Assembly: GCA_018401275.1 (NCBI GenBank)
Contig: JAGYKW010000001.1
Location: 186,001-250,000, forward strand
Source: Nitriliruptoraceae bacterium
GTDB taxonomy: Bacteria; Actinomycetota; Nitriliruptoria; Nitriliruptorales; Nitriliruptoraceae
Direction: 5' to 3'
Length of the DNA: 64,000 bases
Shown here: piece by piece, positions 51,665-60,984 of the stretch
Numbering within the stretch: position 1 is the first letter of the stretch
How the letters are laid out: every line of letters starts with the position of its first letter
Notes under the pieces: generated by a model
What the model saw: the letters and a program-made list of their open reading frames with translations, nothing else
What the model was told of the DNA's origin: nothing
Databases searched by the model: none
Translations under genes and position numbers: made by a program

Positions 51665-52603
51665 ATGCGCTTCGGTGACATCTCTCAGGCGGTGGGGAAC
51701 ACGCCGCTGGTCGGTCTCCCGAGGCTGTCGCCGCCCGGCTACGAGATCCTGCTCAAGCTCGAGGGTCACAACCCGACCGGGTCGGTCAAGGACCGCGTCG
51801 CCGCGTTCCTGATCCGTGAGGCGGAGCGCTACGGACAGCTGCGTCCGGGACAGCGTGTACTGGAGCCGACGAGCGGCAACACCGGCATCGCGCTCGCAGC
51901 GATCTGCCGCGTCCGCGGCTACCCGCTGACGTGCGTGATGCCGGAGAACACCTCGGCCGAGCGCAAGCAGACGCTGACGATGTTCGGTGCACAGATCGTG
52001 CTCTCCCCGGCGACGGAGGGTTCGAACGGATCGGTGCGCGTCGCGCGCGAGATGGCGGCCGCCGACCCCGACGTGTTCATGCCGTTCCAGTACGGCAACA
52101 CGGCGAACGCACTCGCGCACCACGAGACCACTGCTCCCGAGATCATCGCCGACCTGCCCGACATCACCGCGTTCGTCGGTGGTCTCGGGACGGGCGGGAC
52201 GGTCACGGGCGTGGGCAAGCGACTCAAGCGTTGGAACCCTGCGATCAAGGTGTACGCGGCCGAGCCGGAGTACGGAGACCTCGTCTACGGACTGCGCAAC
52301 CTCGACGAGGGGTACATCCCTGAGGTCCTCGACCTCGATGTGCTCGATGGGCGCATCAAGGTCGACTCGCTGCGCGCCCTCGAGATGACGCGACGCCTCG
52401 TCGCGGAGGAGGGCATCTTCGCCGGCGTCTCGACGGGCGCGTCGCTCGCCGTCGCGATCCGCGTGTGCGATCGCCTGCCGGAGGGGTCGAAGATCGTCGC
52501 GTTCTCGCCCGACGGCGGCTGGAAGTACCTCTCGACCGGTGCCTACGCGCCCGGCGACGTGAAGGAGATCGCGACGGCGATCAGCGGGACGCTCTGGGCC
52601 TGA
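51665..52603 (+). CDS. cysM: cysteine synthase CysM (CysO-dependent type)
   Basis: PLP enzyme making the CysO-cysteine adduct from O-phosphoserine (CysM of actinobacteria) or cysteine from O-acetylserine. The 312 residues have VGNTPLVGLPRL, the PLP lysine in NPTGSVKDR (about 41), the substrate loop EPTSGNTGIALA (about 70) and the phosphate cup GGLGTGGTVTGVGK. The C-terminal SPDGGWKYLSTGAY matches the CysO-dependent branch. Context mec-cysO-cysM fixes the pathway. Confidence 0.94.
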   Translation: MRFGDISQAVGNTPLVGLPRLSPPGYEILLKLEGHNPTGSVKDRVAAFLIREAERYGQLRPGQRVLEPTSGNTGIALAAICRVRGYPLTCVMPENTSAERKQTLTMFGAQIVLSPATEGSNGSVRVAREMAAADPDVFMPFQYGNTANALAHHETTAPEIIADLPDITAFVGGLGTGGTVTGVGKRLKRWNPAIKVYAAEPEYGDLVYGLRNLDEGYIPEVLDLDVLDGRIKVDSLRALEMTRRLVAEEGIFAGVSTGASLAVAIRVCDRLPEGSKIVAFSPDGGWKYLSTGAYAPGDVKEIATAISGTLWA

Positions 52604-52624
52604 CGTCGCGGGCCTGACGTCGGC

Positions 52625-53437
52625 TCAGAGCACCTGCGACAGGAAGAGCTTGGTCCGCTCCTCCTTCGGGTTCGCGAAGATCGACTCCGGGTCGTCGACC
52701 TCGACGATGCCACCGTCGGACATGAACACGACCCGGTCGGCCACATGGCGCGCGAAGCCCATCTCGTGGGTGACGCAGATCATCGTCATCCCGGAGGCGG
52801 CGAGCTCCTCCATCGTGTCGAGGACCTCCTTGATCATCTCCGGGTCGAGCGCGGACGTCGGCTCGTCGAACAGCATGACCTTGGGCTCCATCGCGAGCGA
52901 GCGGGCGATCGCGGCGCGCTGCTGCTGTCCGCCTGAGAGCTGGCCCGGGTACTTGTGCGCCTGCTCAGGGATGCGCACGCGCTCGAGCAGGCGCATCCCG
53001 AGCTCGTCCGCCTCGCCGCGCGGCCGGCGTCGCACGTGGCGCGGCGCGAGCGTGATGTTCTCGAGGATCGTGAGGTGAGGGAACAGGTTGAACGACTGGA
53101 AGACCATGCCGGTCTCGCGGCGGATCTCCTGGATGTCCTTGAGATCGTCGGAGAGTTCCGTCCCGTCGACGATGATCCGTCCGCGGTCGTGCTGCTCGAG
53201 ACGGTTGATGCAGCGGATCAGGGTCGACTTCCCCGATCCTGAGGGGCCGGCGACGACGACGGTCTCCTGACGGCCGACGACGAGGTCGACCCCGTTCAGC
53301 GCCTGGAAGTCCCCGTACCACTTCTCGACGTTCGAGATCTCGATCATGACCTCGCCCGTGCCGCCCGCGACGAGCGCTTTGCTCGTGAGCGACCTCGCGT
53401 CGGTCGTCCGTCCCTCGTCCACGTTGCTCTCCTCCAT
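52625..53437 (-). CDS. aapP: general L-amino acid ABC transporter ATP-binding protein AapP
   Basis: ATPase of a polar amino-acid importer. The 270 residues carry a 30-residue lead ([17 protein letters not shown]), then [21 protein letters not shown], Walker [21 protein letters not shown] (about 64), [17 protein letters not shown], signature [15 protein letters not shown] (about 170) and Walker [24 protein letters not shown], and the H-loop VTHEMGFA, all in the GlnQ/AapP class. ATG at 53437 follows CGGAGGTC. It is last in aapJ-aapQ-aapM-aapP. Confidence 0.93.
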   Translation of the reverse strand: MEESNVDEGRTTDARSLTSKALVAGGTGEVMIEISNVEKWYGDFQALNGVDLVVGRQETVVVAGPSGSGKSTLIRCINRLEQHDRGRIIVDGTELSDDLKDIQEIRRETGMVFQSFNLFPHLTILENITLAPRHVRRRPRGEADELGMRLLERVRIPEQAHKYPGQLSGGQQQRAAIARSLAMEPKVMLFDEPTSALDPEMIKEVLDTMEELAASGMTMICVTHEMGFARHVADRVVFMSDGGIVEVDDPESIFANPKEERTKLFLSQVL

Positions 53438-53451
53438 GTCGCGACCTCCGC

Positions 53452-54687
53452 TCAGCGCTGACCGACCCCGAGGCGCACCTCGAGGCGCTGGCTCTCCTTC
53501 GAGAGCCAGTAGCTGGCGACCCAGTACACGATGCCGACGAACACGAGCGACTCGATGATGTAGCCCTTGCCGAGGAACTCGTCCTGCTTGGTCACGTTCT
53601 GTGCGATGGCGAGCAGGTCCTGCTGGCCGATGATGAGCACGAGCGTGGTGTCCTTGAAGAGGCTGATCGCCTGTCCGACGAGGCCGGGGATCACCGCCCG
53701 AAGCGCCTGGGGGAGCACGATCAGGCGCGTCTGCTTCCACGGGCTGAGACCGAGGGCCTGTGCGGCCTCCCACTGCCCACGTCCGACGGCCTGCAGTCCG
53801 CCGCGCACGATCTCGGCGACGTAGGCGGACGTGAACAGGATGAAGATGGTGAGCGCGCGCGTGACCAGCGTCGGGGTCGAGAAGTCCGCGGGGAGGAAGA
53901 AGGGCAGCACCAGCCAACCGGTGAACAGCAGCGTGATCAGCGGTGAGCCGCGGAAGAACTCGACGTAGGCACCGCACACCCAGCGCACCATCGGCAGCGA
54001 CGAGCGGCGGCCCAGCGCGAACAGGATCCCGAGCGGGTAGGAGATGACCAGGGCACCGATCGTGTAGTACATCGTGATGAGCAGCCCGCCCCACGCGGAA
54101 CGCGGCACGCCGCCGAAGCCGCTGATCGCGAACAGCGCCACGACGATGCCGAGCACGGCGATGAGGGGGACGCTGCGTCGCACGGCTCCCGGCAGCCGGC
54201 GGGCCAGGAGGGACGTCGCCACGCCGAGTGCCACGACACCAGCGGTGAGCACGAAGGGGGTGAAGGTGCGCGCGAAGCCGAGGAGCGACACGAGCAGCAG
54301 CGCCGGAGGGCCGAGGCGCGCGACGCGGTCCCAGCGGGTCGTAGTCAGCGGGCGTCCGGCGGCGATCGCCGCCTCGCGGGTGGTCGCCCCGACGAGTCCG
54401 CCGATGAGACCGAAGACCACGGCGAGGATCGCGAGCGAGAGCCACAGGCGCCACAGCTGGTCGCGCGGGAACGCACCGACGATGTAGAGCGTCAGGTTGG
54501 TCTCGACGATCTCCCAGCGGGCGCGGACCGCGAGGAAGCGCAGGAACCACCAGGCCACGACCGCGACCAGCGGCGCGAAGATCAGCGTGAGCAGGGCGTT
54601 GAACGGCGTCGCGAACAGGTTGTCCTTGGCCCAGCGCGCGGGCGCGACGCGGCGCACCGGGGGACGGGTCGAGGTCGTGGCGCTCAT
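53452..54687 (-). CDS. aapM: amino acid ABC transporter permease AapM
   Basis: A 411-residue permease, far longer than the usual 220-residue amino-acid permeases, as typical for AapM/BztC. The N-terminal half has extra helices, and the conserved binding-protein-dependent permease core lies at the C-terminus: [56 protein letters not shown] and the coupling loop [36 protein letters not shown] at 54687 overlaps the aapQ stop as ATGA. Ligands are probably a broad range of L-amino acids, by family. Confidence 0.92.
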   Translation of the reverse strand: MSATTSTRPPVRRVAPARWAKDNLFATPFNALLTLIFAPLVAVVAWWFLRFLAVRARWEIVETNLTLYIVGAFPRDQLWRLWLSLAILAVVFGLIGGLVGATTREAAIAAGRPLTTTRWDRVARLGPPALLLVSLLGFARTFTPFVLTAGVVALGVATSLLARRLPGAVRRSVPLIAVLGIVVALFAISGFGGVPRSAWGGLLITMYYTIGALVISYPLGILFALGRRSSLPMVRWVCGAYVEFFRGSPLITLLFTGWLVLPFFLPADFSTPTLVTRALTIFILFTSAYVAEIVRGGLQAVGRGQWEAAQALGLSPWKQTRLIVLPQALRAVIPGLVGQAISLFKDTTLVLIIGQQDLLAIAQNVTKQDEFLGKGYIIESLVFVGIVYWVASYWLSKESQRLEVRLGVGQR

Positions 54688-55874
54688 CGTTCGACCAGCT
54701 GGAGGCGACGGTTGAAGATGTTGACGATCACCGAGATGATCAGGGACAGCGTCAGGTAGCCGAGCAGCACGACGATGAGCAGCTGCGGTGCGGGCTGACC
54801 GTTGCCTGCCGCGGTGTTCGCCACGCGCAGGATCTCCGCGAACCCGACCGCGATGCCGAGCGACACGTTCTTCGCCAGGTTCAGGAACTCGTTGCCGATC
54901 GCAGGCGCTGCGATGCGCAGCGCCTGGGGGAGGACGACGTAGCGCATGCGCTGGCCGCTCGACAGCCCGAGGGCGTCGGCGGCCTCGGCCTGGCCACGGT
55001 GGACGGCGAGGATCGAGCCGCGCACGATCTCGGCGATGAACGAGGACGCGTAGAGGACGAGCGAGATCAGGAGCGACAGGTACTCCGGGTACAGCCACGC
55101 CCCGCCCGTGACGACGCGCCCGTCGAGGACGGGCAGGCTCGGTTCGATCGGGGGCTGCAGCGCGAACCAGGCGGCCGCGGTGACCGCGGCGAAGGTCAGC
55201 GTCGCCCACAGCAGGCGGCGGTGCGGCGCACCGGTGCGGTCGAACACGCGGGTGCGCCACTGCGCGACATTTGCGGCCGCCAGCAGCGCGAGCAGCGCCG
55301 CGATCAGGAAGGCTCGCGACCCCTCGGCGACGGTCACCCACGCGACCCAGACGCCTCGGTTGGAGACGATCGCGACGTCGCCGATGAAGGTCGCCTCGGT
55401 GATTCGTGGGAGCGCGGACAGCACGCCGAGGTAGAAGAAGATGACGAGGACGAGCGGCGGGATGTTGCGCAGGGCCTCGACGTAGGCGCTGGCGCTGCGC
55501 GCGACGAGCCAGTTCTTCGACAGGCGCGCGACCCCGACGACGACACCGATCACGAGTGCGAGCAGGATGCCGATGATGGCGACACGGATGGCGTTGGACA
55601 TCCCGATGATCAGCGCCGCCTGGATCGTGTCCTGCGCACGGAAGTCGGGGGCGCCGAGGATGCTGAACCCGGCCGGCTGGCTGAGGAACCCGAAGTCGCG
55701 GCGGATGCCGAGCCGGTCCAGGTTCGACGTCAGGTTGCCGGCCAGCCAGCGGACGAGCGCGAAGGTGCCGGCGGCGAACGCGACCTGGAGGGCGAAGCGG
55801 ATGACCCGGACGTCGCGCCAGGGCACCGGGCGCTTCGGCCCCGCGATGGTGTCCGCTGCCGCTCCCTCTGCCAC
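54684..55874 (-). CDS. aapQ: amino acid ABC transporter permease AapQ
   Basis: A 396-residue permease with the AapQ-specific periplasmic motif [26 protein letters not shown] near the N-terminus, the insertion region of about 110 residues typical of this family, and the coupling loop [52 protein letters not shown] at 55874 follows GGAGGGGGGC and is preferred over upstream open frame without similarity. It starts 200 bases after the aapJ stop, a gap that contains a strong hairpin. Confidence 0.93.
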   Translation of the reverse strand: MAEGAAADTIAGPKRPVPWRDVRVIRFALQVAFAAGTFALVRWLAGNLTSNLDRLGIRRDFGFLSQPAGFSILGAPDFRAQDTIQAALIIGMSNAIRVAIIGILLALVIGVVVGVARLSKNWLVARSASAYVEALRNIPPLVLVIFFYLGVLSALPRITEATFIGDVAIVSNRGVWVAWVTVAEGSRAFLIAALLALLAAANVAQWRTRVFDRTGAPHRRLLWATLTFAAVTAAAWFALQPPIEPSLPVLDGRVVTGGAWLYPEYLSLLISLVLYASSFIAEIVRGSILAVHRGQAEAADALGLSSGQRMRYVVLPQALRIAAPAIGNEFLNLAKNVSLGIAVGFAEILRVANTAAGNGQPAPQLLIVVLLGYLTLSLIISVIVNIFNRRLQLVER

Positions 55875-56018
55875 GCGCCCCCCTCCGTGTCGCGATGACG
55901 GTGTCGTGCTGATGGCGCCGACCCCTCTCCCGGGGAACGACGGCTGGATACTAGTGCGGCCACCGTGACGGTGACAGGCCCTCAGCGGAGGTCGCGCGAT
56001 GCGATCGACCCCGGACGG

Positions 56019-56052
56019 CCGGAGGGCCACACCGTGTGGTGTGGCCCTCCGG
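56019..56052 (-). promoter_or_regulatory. 15-bp perfect hairpin between aapJ and aapQ
   Basis: CCGGAGGGCCACACC, loop GTGT, exact complement, starting 22 bases after the aapJ stop. No T-run. As with the phn operon, it sits directly behind the binding-protein gene and probably gives aapJ a higher transcript level than the downstream genes. Confidence 0.75.
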
Positions 56053-56074
56053 GTCGTGCGCGTTCAGGTGGTGA

Positions 56075-57190
56075 TCAGCGGAACGGCGGGGCGTAGAGCA
56101 GGCCGCCGTCGGTCCACAGGGAGTTCACACCACGCGGCAGGCCGAGCGGCGTGGCCGGCCCGACGTTGCGCAGGTAGATCTCCTCGTAGTTGCCGACCTG
56201 GCTGACGATGTTGTACGCCCAGTCGGCGTCCAGACCGAGACCCGGGTCGAAACCGTCGACCAGTCCGAGGAAGCGACCGACCTCCGGGCTCTCGTCCGCG
56301 TTCGTCGCGGCGCGGATGCTGTCCACGTTCGCGCTCGTCATGCCGAACTCCTCGGCCTGGATCGTCGCGATGACGACCCAGTTCACGACGTCGAACCACT
56401 CGGTGTCACCGTCGTTGACCAGCGGGCCGAGCGGCTCCTTGGAGATGACGTCGGCGAGGATCTTCACCGAGTCGGAACCGCCCTGCTCTGCCGGCCAGGT
56501 GCCACGGAAGGCAGCGAGCTGCGAGAGGTCGGACGTCCAGCCGTCGCAGCGGCCCTCGAAGTAGGCCTCCTGCAGCTGGTCGTTGCCCTCGAAGGTCAGC
56601 GCCGTGTACGCCAGGCCACGCGCGGCGAAGGTCGACTCCAGGTTGAGCTGGGTGGTCGTCCCGGCCTGCACGCAGATGGTGGTGTTCGCCATGTCGTCGA
56701 TCGCGTCGATGCCGCTGTCGGTGTTGACCATCATGCCCTGACCGTCGTAGAAGGTGGTCATGGCGAAGGCAGCACCCTCGGCGCCGTCACGGGTGGCGGT
56801 CCAGGTGGTGTTGCGGACCAGGACGTCGATCTCGCCGGCCTGCAGCGCGGTGAAGCGTGCGGCAGCGGACAGCTCGACGAAGTCGACGGCGTCGGCGTCG
56901 CCGAGCACCGCCGCAGCGATGGCCTTGCAGTAGTCAGCGTCGAAGCCGGAGTAGGAACCGTCGGCCTCCACGATGGAGAAGCCGGGGAGACCCTGGCTGA
57001 CGCCGCAGATCAGCGTGCCACGGGCCTGGACGGCCGCGAGCAGGCCGCCCTCGGTCTGTGCCGGGTCGACGGTCACGGTGTCGGTCGGGCCCGCGGGGGC
57101 CGCGGTGTCGGCAGCGTCGTCGCTTCCACACGCAGCGAGCACGAGGCTCGCGGCGATGGCGACGGACGCGATACGGATGGATCGCTTCAC
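56075..57190 (-). CDS. aapJ: general L-amino acid ABC transporter substrate-binding lipoprotein AapJ
   Basis: Extracytoplasmic amino-acid receptor. The 371-residue precursor starts MKRSIRIASVAIAASLVLAACGSDD with lipobox LAAC (Cys about 20). Mature features match AapJ/BztA: GTLICGVSQGLPGFSIVEADGSYSGFDADYCKAIAAAVLGD, NTTWTATRD, FYDGQGMMV, CVQAGTTTQLNLE, GRCDGWTSDLSQL and ISKEPLGPLVNDGDTEWFDVVNWV. GTG at 57190 is chosen because AAGGAGTGAAT precedes it and the lead is a proper signal. It is first in its operon. Confidence 0.93.
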   Translation of the reverse strand: MKRSIRIASVAIAASLVLAACGSDDAADTAAPAGPTDTVTVDPAQTEGGLLAAVQARGTLICGVSQGLPGFSIVEADGSYSGFDADYCKAIAAAVLGDADAVDFVELSAAARFTALQAGEIDVLVRNTTWTATRDGAEGAAFAMTTFYDGQGMMVNTDSGIDAIDDMANTTICVQAGTTTQLNLESTFAARGLAYTALTFEGNDQLQEAYFEGRCDGWTSDLSQLAAFRGTWPAEQGGSDSVKILADVISKEPLGPLVNDGDTEWFDVVNWVVIATIQAEEFGMTSANVDSIRAATNADESPEVGRFLGLVDGFDPGLGLDADWAYNIVSQVGNYEEIYLRNVGPATPLGLPRGVNSLWTDGGLLYAPPFR

Positions 57191-57250
57191 ATTCACTCCT
57201 TCGGTTATGAGTGCGGGAGGGCTGAGACGTCCCAGTGCGGACCTCACGAG

Positions 57251-57260
57251 CGGTCGACCG
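57251..57260. promoter_or_regulatory. 10-bp palindrome upstream of aapJ
   Basis: CGGTCGACCG, perfect, 61 bases before the aapJ start in the divergent gap shared with rph. Possible operator; short enough to be chance. Confidence 0.25.
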
Positions 57261-57362
57261 AATGGCCGACTGACCCCCCCGAACGACCAACTATCGGGGT
57301 CGCAGGAATGACCATAGCGGGCCCACGCTCATCCGGGGCGGTCTCGGGGACATCCGCACCCC

Positions 57363-57368
57363 TACCCT
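57363..57368 (+). promoter_or_regulatory. putative -10 element (TACCCT) for rph-rdgB
   Basis: TACCCT 64 bases before the rph ATG; same hexamer used before cysO, the Bax-inhibitor-like and malic enzyme genes. Confidence 0.35.
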
Positions 57369-57431
57369 GTGCCCTCAGCGACCGTCGATCTGGCCGTCCA
57401 TGGGGCCGTCCGCGGTGGACCGGAGGCGCAG

Positions 57432-58142
57432 ATGAGCGCACGTGACGACGCACGGGCTGTGGCGCAGCTGCGCCCGGTGACCCTCGAGCTGGACGTCCAG
57501 CCCAATCCTGCGGGGTCGGCACGGATCCGCGCGGGTGGGACCGAGGTCCTCATCGCCGTCAGCATCGAGCCGGGCGCCCCTCGCTGGCGCGATCGCCGTG
57601 GCTGGGTCACGGCCGAGTACGCGATGCTCCCCGGATCGACGGACACGCGCAGCGCCCGCGAGCGCCGGGGGGTCGGTGGTCGCTCCAAGGAGATCGAGCG
57701 GCTCATCGGCCGCTCGTTGCGGGCCGCGGTCGACGTCGATGCGCTGCCTGACGTGACCATCACCGTCGACTGCGACGTGCTCAGCGCCGATGGCGGGACA
57801 CGCACCGCATCGATCACGGGCGGCTGGGTCGCGCTCGCGGTCGCGCTGCGGCGGGCCGACCTCGGCCACGCGCTCATCCGCCAGGTCGCGGCCGTCTCGG
57901 TCGGCATCGTGGATGGGGCACTGCTGCTCGATCTCGATCAGCGCGAGGACAACCGCGCCAGCGTCGACATGAACGTCGTGACGGCTGACGACGGACTGCT
58001 CGTCGAGGTGCAGGGCACCGCCGAGGGAGCACCGTTCGCGCGCGCGCAGCATGACGCGCTGCTCGACCTCGCGCTCGCCGGATGCGCGGAGCTCGCGGTG
58101 CTCCAGCGCGGCGCGCTCGACGCGCTCTTCTCGGCCACATGA
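57432..58142 (+). CDS. rph: ribonuclease PH
   Basis: Phosphorolytic 3' exonuclease that finishes tRNA 3' ends, relevant because the tRNAs here lack encoded CCA. The 236 residues show AGSARIRAGGTEVLIAVSIEPGAPRWRDRRGWVTAEYAMLPGSTDTRSARERRGVGGRSKEIERLIGRSLRAAVD with the RNA-binding Arg cluster, ITVDCDVLSADGGTRTASITGGWVAL and DLDQREDNRASVDMNVV. The N-terminus is short compared with E. coli, as in actinobacteria. ATG at 57432 follows GGAGGCGC. Its stop overlaps rdgB as ATGA. Confidence 0.95.
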   Translation: MSARDDARAVAQLRPVTLELDVQPNPAGSARIRAGGTEVLIAVSIEPGAPRWRDRRGWVTAEYAMLPGSTDTRSARERRGVGGRSKEIERLIGRSLRAAVDVDALPDVTITVDCDVLSADGGTRTASITGGWVALAVALRRADLGHALIRQVAAVSVGIVDGALLLDLDQREDNRASVDMNVVTADDGLLVEVQGTAEGAPFARAQHDALLDLALAGCAELAVLQRGALDALFSAT

Positions 58143-58759
58143 TCAGGCTCGTCGTCGCGACGGCGAACGCGCACAAGCTCGTGGAGATCGCGCGGTTGCT
58201 CGATGCGGATGCGCTCGGACTCGAGCTCGTCGCGATGGGCGAGCTCGGTGTGGCGTCACCGGTGGAGGACGGCGAGACGTTCGCGCAGAACGCGCTCATC
58301 AAGGCACGCGCCTGCGTTGCGGCCACGGGACTGCCAGCGATCGCTGACGACTCCGGCATCACGGTCGACGCGCTGGGTGGCGCGCCGGGGGTGCGCTCCG
58401 CACGCTTCGCCGGCGAGGACGCGGACGACGCCGCGAACAACCTGCTCCTGCTCACGCAGCTCGCTGCGGCCGGCGCGGACCGGCCGGAACGTCGCCGTGC
58501 AGCGTTCGTGTGCGCGGCAGCCCTCGTGCTCCCGGACGGGTCGGAGCACGTGACCGAGGGGATCATGGCAGGACGGGTCACCGATGCGCCGCGTGGCGAC
58601 AACGGCTTCGGCTACGACCCGCTGTTCATCGCCGATGCGACGGACGACGGGCGCACCACGGGCGAGCTGAAACCGGCCGAGAAGGATGCGATCAGCCACC
58701 GCGCCGTCGCGTTCGCGGCCCTGCGGCCGACGATCGCAGGACGTCTCAGCTCGGGCTGA
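58139..58759 (+). CDS. rdgB: XTP/dITP diphosphatase (non-canonical purine NTP pyrophosphatase)
   Basis: Hydrolyses ITP, dITP and XTP to keep deaminated purines out of nucleic acids. The 206 residues show RLVVATANAHKLVEI, the metal and base-specific SPVEDGETFAQNALIKARACVAATGLPAIADDSGITVDALGGAPGVRSARFAG and GDNGFGYDPLF, then ELKPAEKDAISHRAVAFAAL. It is coupled to rph by an ATGA overlap, the standard actinobacterial pair. The 3' end lies in a 15-bp repeat shared with the convergent gene. Confidence 0.96.
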   Translation: MIRLVVATANAHKLVEIARLLDADALGLELVAMGELGVASPVEDGETFAQNALIKARACVAATGLPAIADDSGITVDALGGAPGVRSARFAGEDADDAANNLLLLTQLAAAGADRPERRRAAFVCAAALVLPDGSEHVTEGIMAGRVTDAPRGDNGFGYDPLFIADATDDGRTTGELKPAEKDAISHRAVAFAALRPTIAGRLSSG

Positions 58760-58790
58760 GTCAGCTCGGGCCGGTTGAGCTCGGGCTGAC
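58746..58790. repeat. three 15-bp tandem repeats spanning two convergent stops
   Basis: TCAGCTCGGGCTGAG, TCAGCTCGGGCCGGT, TGAGCTCGGGCTGAC at 58746, 58761, 58776. The first copy contains the rdgB stop and the second begins with the stop of the convergent hydrolase, so the array forms the 3' ends of both genes. Confidence 0.8.
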
Positions 58791-59675
58791 GTGGTCCGGT
58801 GCGTGCGCCGCGGCGATGACCGCGGAGTTCAGCGCCGGCCACGCGGTGCGAGCCCAGTCCCCGAAGTCGACGCCCGACAGCGACGCGAGTCCGATCCCTG
58901 CGGTCGGCTCGGCCCACAGCAGCGACCCGGTGCGACCGAAGTGGCCGACCGCGTCGGGTGTGAGCCGCTCGCCCGACCAGTGCGGGTCCTTCGTGCCGCG
59001 GACCTCGAGCCCGAGCGTCCATCCGTTGGGACGTTGACGACCGAAGCCGGGCAGCACGCCGTCGAGCTCGGGGAACGCGGGCGTCGTCAGCAGGGCGTGG
59101 GCCTGCGCGGCGAGCGTGCGCGGTGCGACGAGTTCGGCGACGAAGCGCGCGAGGTCCTCCACGGTGGACGTCACCGCGTGCGCGGGCGATCCAGCGAGCG
59201 TCGTCGACGTCATGCCGAGCGGCCCGGTGAGGCGCTCACGCATCAGGTCGGCGAACGGCATCCCGGCCCGCTGCGAGGCCAGTGCGGCCGCGACCTCGTA
59301 GCCCCAGTTCGAGTAGATGCGGCGGTGTCCGGGCGCCATCGTCCGCTCGTCCTGCTCGAAGCCGAGCCCCGCCGCGTGCGCGAGCAGATGGCGCAGCGTC
59401 GCGCCCTGGTCCGCGGTCGGGCCGGCCGGTTCGTCGAGGTCGAGCCGGCCCGCGGCCACTTCGACGAGCACCGTCGCGGCCGTCAGCGGTTTCGCGAGCG
59501 ATGCGACGGGCAGCACCAGGTCGGTCTCTCCCCGACGTGCGACCGGCCCGTCCGTGCCGACGACCACCACCCCGGCGTGCGGCACCTCCCACGCGTCGAT
59601 GAGCGCGAGTGCCTGCGCGTAGGAGGAGGGGGAGAAGGAGGAGCAGGAGGAGGGCGGGGGCGAGTCGACGGGCAT
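58761..59675 (-). CDS. beta-lactamase-fold serine hydrolase (class C-like)
   Basis: A 304-residue serine beta-lactamase-family hydrolase. The SxxK motif is in VASLAKPLT (about 59), YxN in RRIYSNWGYEVA (about 121), and the third motif HFGRTGSLLW near 246 replaces KTG. LRHLLAHAAGLGF follows the SxxK helix. Without a signal peptide it is likely cytoplasmic or an esterase rather than a drug-resistance enzyme; substrate unknown. ATG at 59675 follows AAAGGAGCC. The Ser-rich lead SPPPSSCSSFSPSSY is unusual. A class A/C beta-lactamase role cannot be excluded but is not supported. Confidence 0.85.
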   Translation of the reverse strand: MPVDSPPPSSCSSFSPSSYAQALALIDAWEVPHAGVVVVGTDGPVARRGETDLVLPVASLAKPLTAATVLVEVAAGRLDLDEPAGPTADQGATLRHLLAHAAGLGFEQDERTMAPGHRRIYSNWGYEVAAALASQRAGMPFADLMRERLTGPLGMTSTTLAGSPAHAVTSTVEDLARFVAELVAPRTLAAQAHALLTTPAFPELDGVLPGFGRQRPNGWTLGLEVRGTKDPHWSGERLTPDAVGHFGRTGSLLWAEPTAGIGLASLSGVDFGDWARTAWPALNSAVIAAAHAPDHVSPSSTGPS

Positions 59676-59698
59676 GGTGGCTCCTTTCGGGCGCTGCG

Positions 59699-60421
59699 TC
59701 AGCAGCCGGTCGGTGGCAGGAAGCCCTGCTGGTCGAGGCGATCGAGCAGGACGTCCACAGGGACGGCGAGCCCGTCGCCCCCAGGGCCGGTGAGCGCGAA
59801 GATGACACCGATCACGAGCCCGTCGGCGTCGACGAGCGGACCACCGGAGTTCCCGGGTCGGACCTCCGCATCGACGCGGATCGCAGGCACCTGCTCGCCG
59901 AGGACGGGGCCGTCGGTGAAGCCGAGCACCTTCCCGGTGGTGATCGCCGCCCCGCCGCCGCCGGGGTAGCCGATCGCGGCGACCGGCTCGCCGATGACGA
60001 TGGGGGTGGTGCGCAGGGTGGCCGTCGGGAGGCCGGTCGCGTCGATCCGGATGACGGCGAGATCGGCGTCCTGCGCGATGCCGTCGACGCGGGCGTCGAA
60101 CGTGCGTCCGTCCCACGTGCTGATCGCGACCTCGCGCGGCTGCCCGACGACGTGACGGTTGGTCACGATGAGCCCGTCCTCGAGCACGAACCCCGATCCC
60201 GTACCCAGCTGGTCGCAGCCGAGGGCGCGGATGCGCACGGTGAACTCGCGTGATGCGCGCAGCACGGCCGCGGACTGCAGCTCGTCGAGGTCGAGCGGTT
60301 CGAGCGCGGCCAGCGCACCCTCCTCAGGGTCGAGTGGAGGTGCGGGCGGTACGCAGGCGAGCACGATCGTGGCGAGCATGAAGGTGATGAGTGCGCGACG
60401 TGCGCCGCGAGGTCCGCTCAT
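59699..60421 (-). CDS. trypsin-like (S1C) serine protease lipoprotein
   Basis: A 240-residue exported protease of the HtrA/DegP-like S1C type without a PDZ domain. The signal ends in a lipobox TIVLAC (Cys about 22). The catalytic triad is visible: His in TNRHVVG (about 91), Asp in DADLAVIRI (about 121) and Ser in GNSGGPLVDADG (about 190). The middle has GSGFVLEDGLIV and GYPGGGG. The start overlaps the upstream coiled-coil gene stop as ATGA. Probably an envelope quality-control protease; target unknown. Confidence 0.88.
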   Translation of the reverse strand: MSGPRGARRALITFMLATIVLACVPPAPPLDPEEGALAALEPLDLDELQSAAVLRASREFTVRIRALGCDQLGTGSGFVLEDGLIVTNRHVVGQPREVAISTWDGRTFDARVDGIAQDADLAVIRIDATGLPTATLRTTPIVIGEPVAAIGYPGGGGAAITTGKVLGFTDGPVLGEQVPAIRVDAEVRPGNSGGPLVDADGLVIGVIFALTGPGGDGLAVPVDVLLDRLDQQGFLPPTGC

Positions 60422-60984
60422 CGCAGGCGCGAGGCGAGCGCGACCGCGTTCGCTCCGGCCCGGCGCGCCTCGTCGCAACGCGCGCGGGTGTCGGTGAGCC
60501 GCGTGTTCAACGGGTCGATGTCGGCGGGGACGCCGCGCGCGAGGCTGTTGTAGGCGGCGACGGTGTCGGCCTGCAGGGCGAGCAGGTCGTCGGCGCACAC
60601 GTTGAGCTGTCGCACGGACGACTCGACGCGTTCGGCGAGCGTGCGGAGCTCCTCGGCAGTGAGCGTCGCGCGGTCCTCCGCGCGTGCCTTCTCCCCGGCG
60701 AGCTCCGCGAGCCGCTCCTCGAGGGTGGCGAGGTCGTCGACGGAGAGCTGCACCAGGTTGCCGAGCTCGCTGAGCTGGCCCGACAGCGCCTCCGAGCGAC
60801 CGATGGCGTCATCGCGCTGCTGCTCGAGCGTGGCCGCGCGTTGCTGCCAGCCGGCGGCGATCTCGCGCTGCTGCCATCCGACACCCGCTCCACCACCGGC
60901 GACGCCGAGCAGGAGGAGGACGCCGAGCGTGCGCAGCCCACGGCGACCGCGTGGCGCTGGCTCCACGACGTCCTCCTGGGTCAT
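60418..60984 (-). CDS. single-pass membrane protein with coiled coil
   Basis: A 188-residue protein of unknown function: short basic N-terminus (EPAPRGRRGL), one transmembrane helix (TLGVLLLLGVAGGGAGVGW), then a long coiled coil (REIAAGWQQRAATLEQQRDDAIGRSEALSGQLSELGNLV through ELRTLAERVESSV) and a helical C-terminus with two cysteines (VCADDL, TRARCDEAR). It is coupled to the S1C protease gene (ATGA) and to the EamA gene upstream (TGATG), so it may organise or restrain the protease; this is inference. Confidence 0.75.
   Translation of the reverse strand: MTQEDVVEPAPRGRRGLRTLGVLLLLGVAGGGAGVGWQQREIAAGWQQRAATLEQQRDDAIGRSEALSGQLSELGNLVQLSVDDLATLEERLAELAGEKARAEDRATLTAEELRTLAERVESSVRQLNVCADDLLALQADTVAAYNSLARGVPADIDPLNTRLTDTRARCDEARRAGANAVALASRLR

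Noticed and set aside
58761-59675. Beta-lactamase resistance gene
   Set aside because: No signal peptide and a third motif of GRTG type; more like a general serine hydrolase or esterase.
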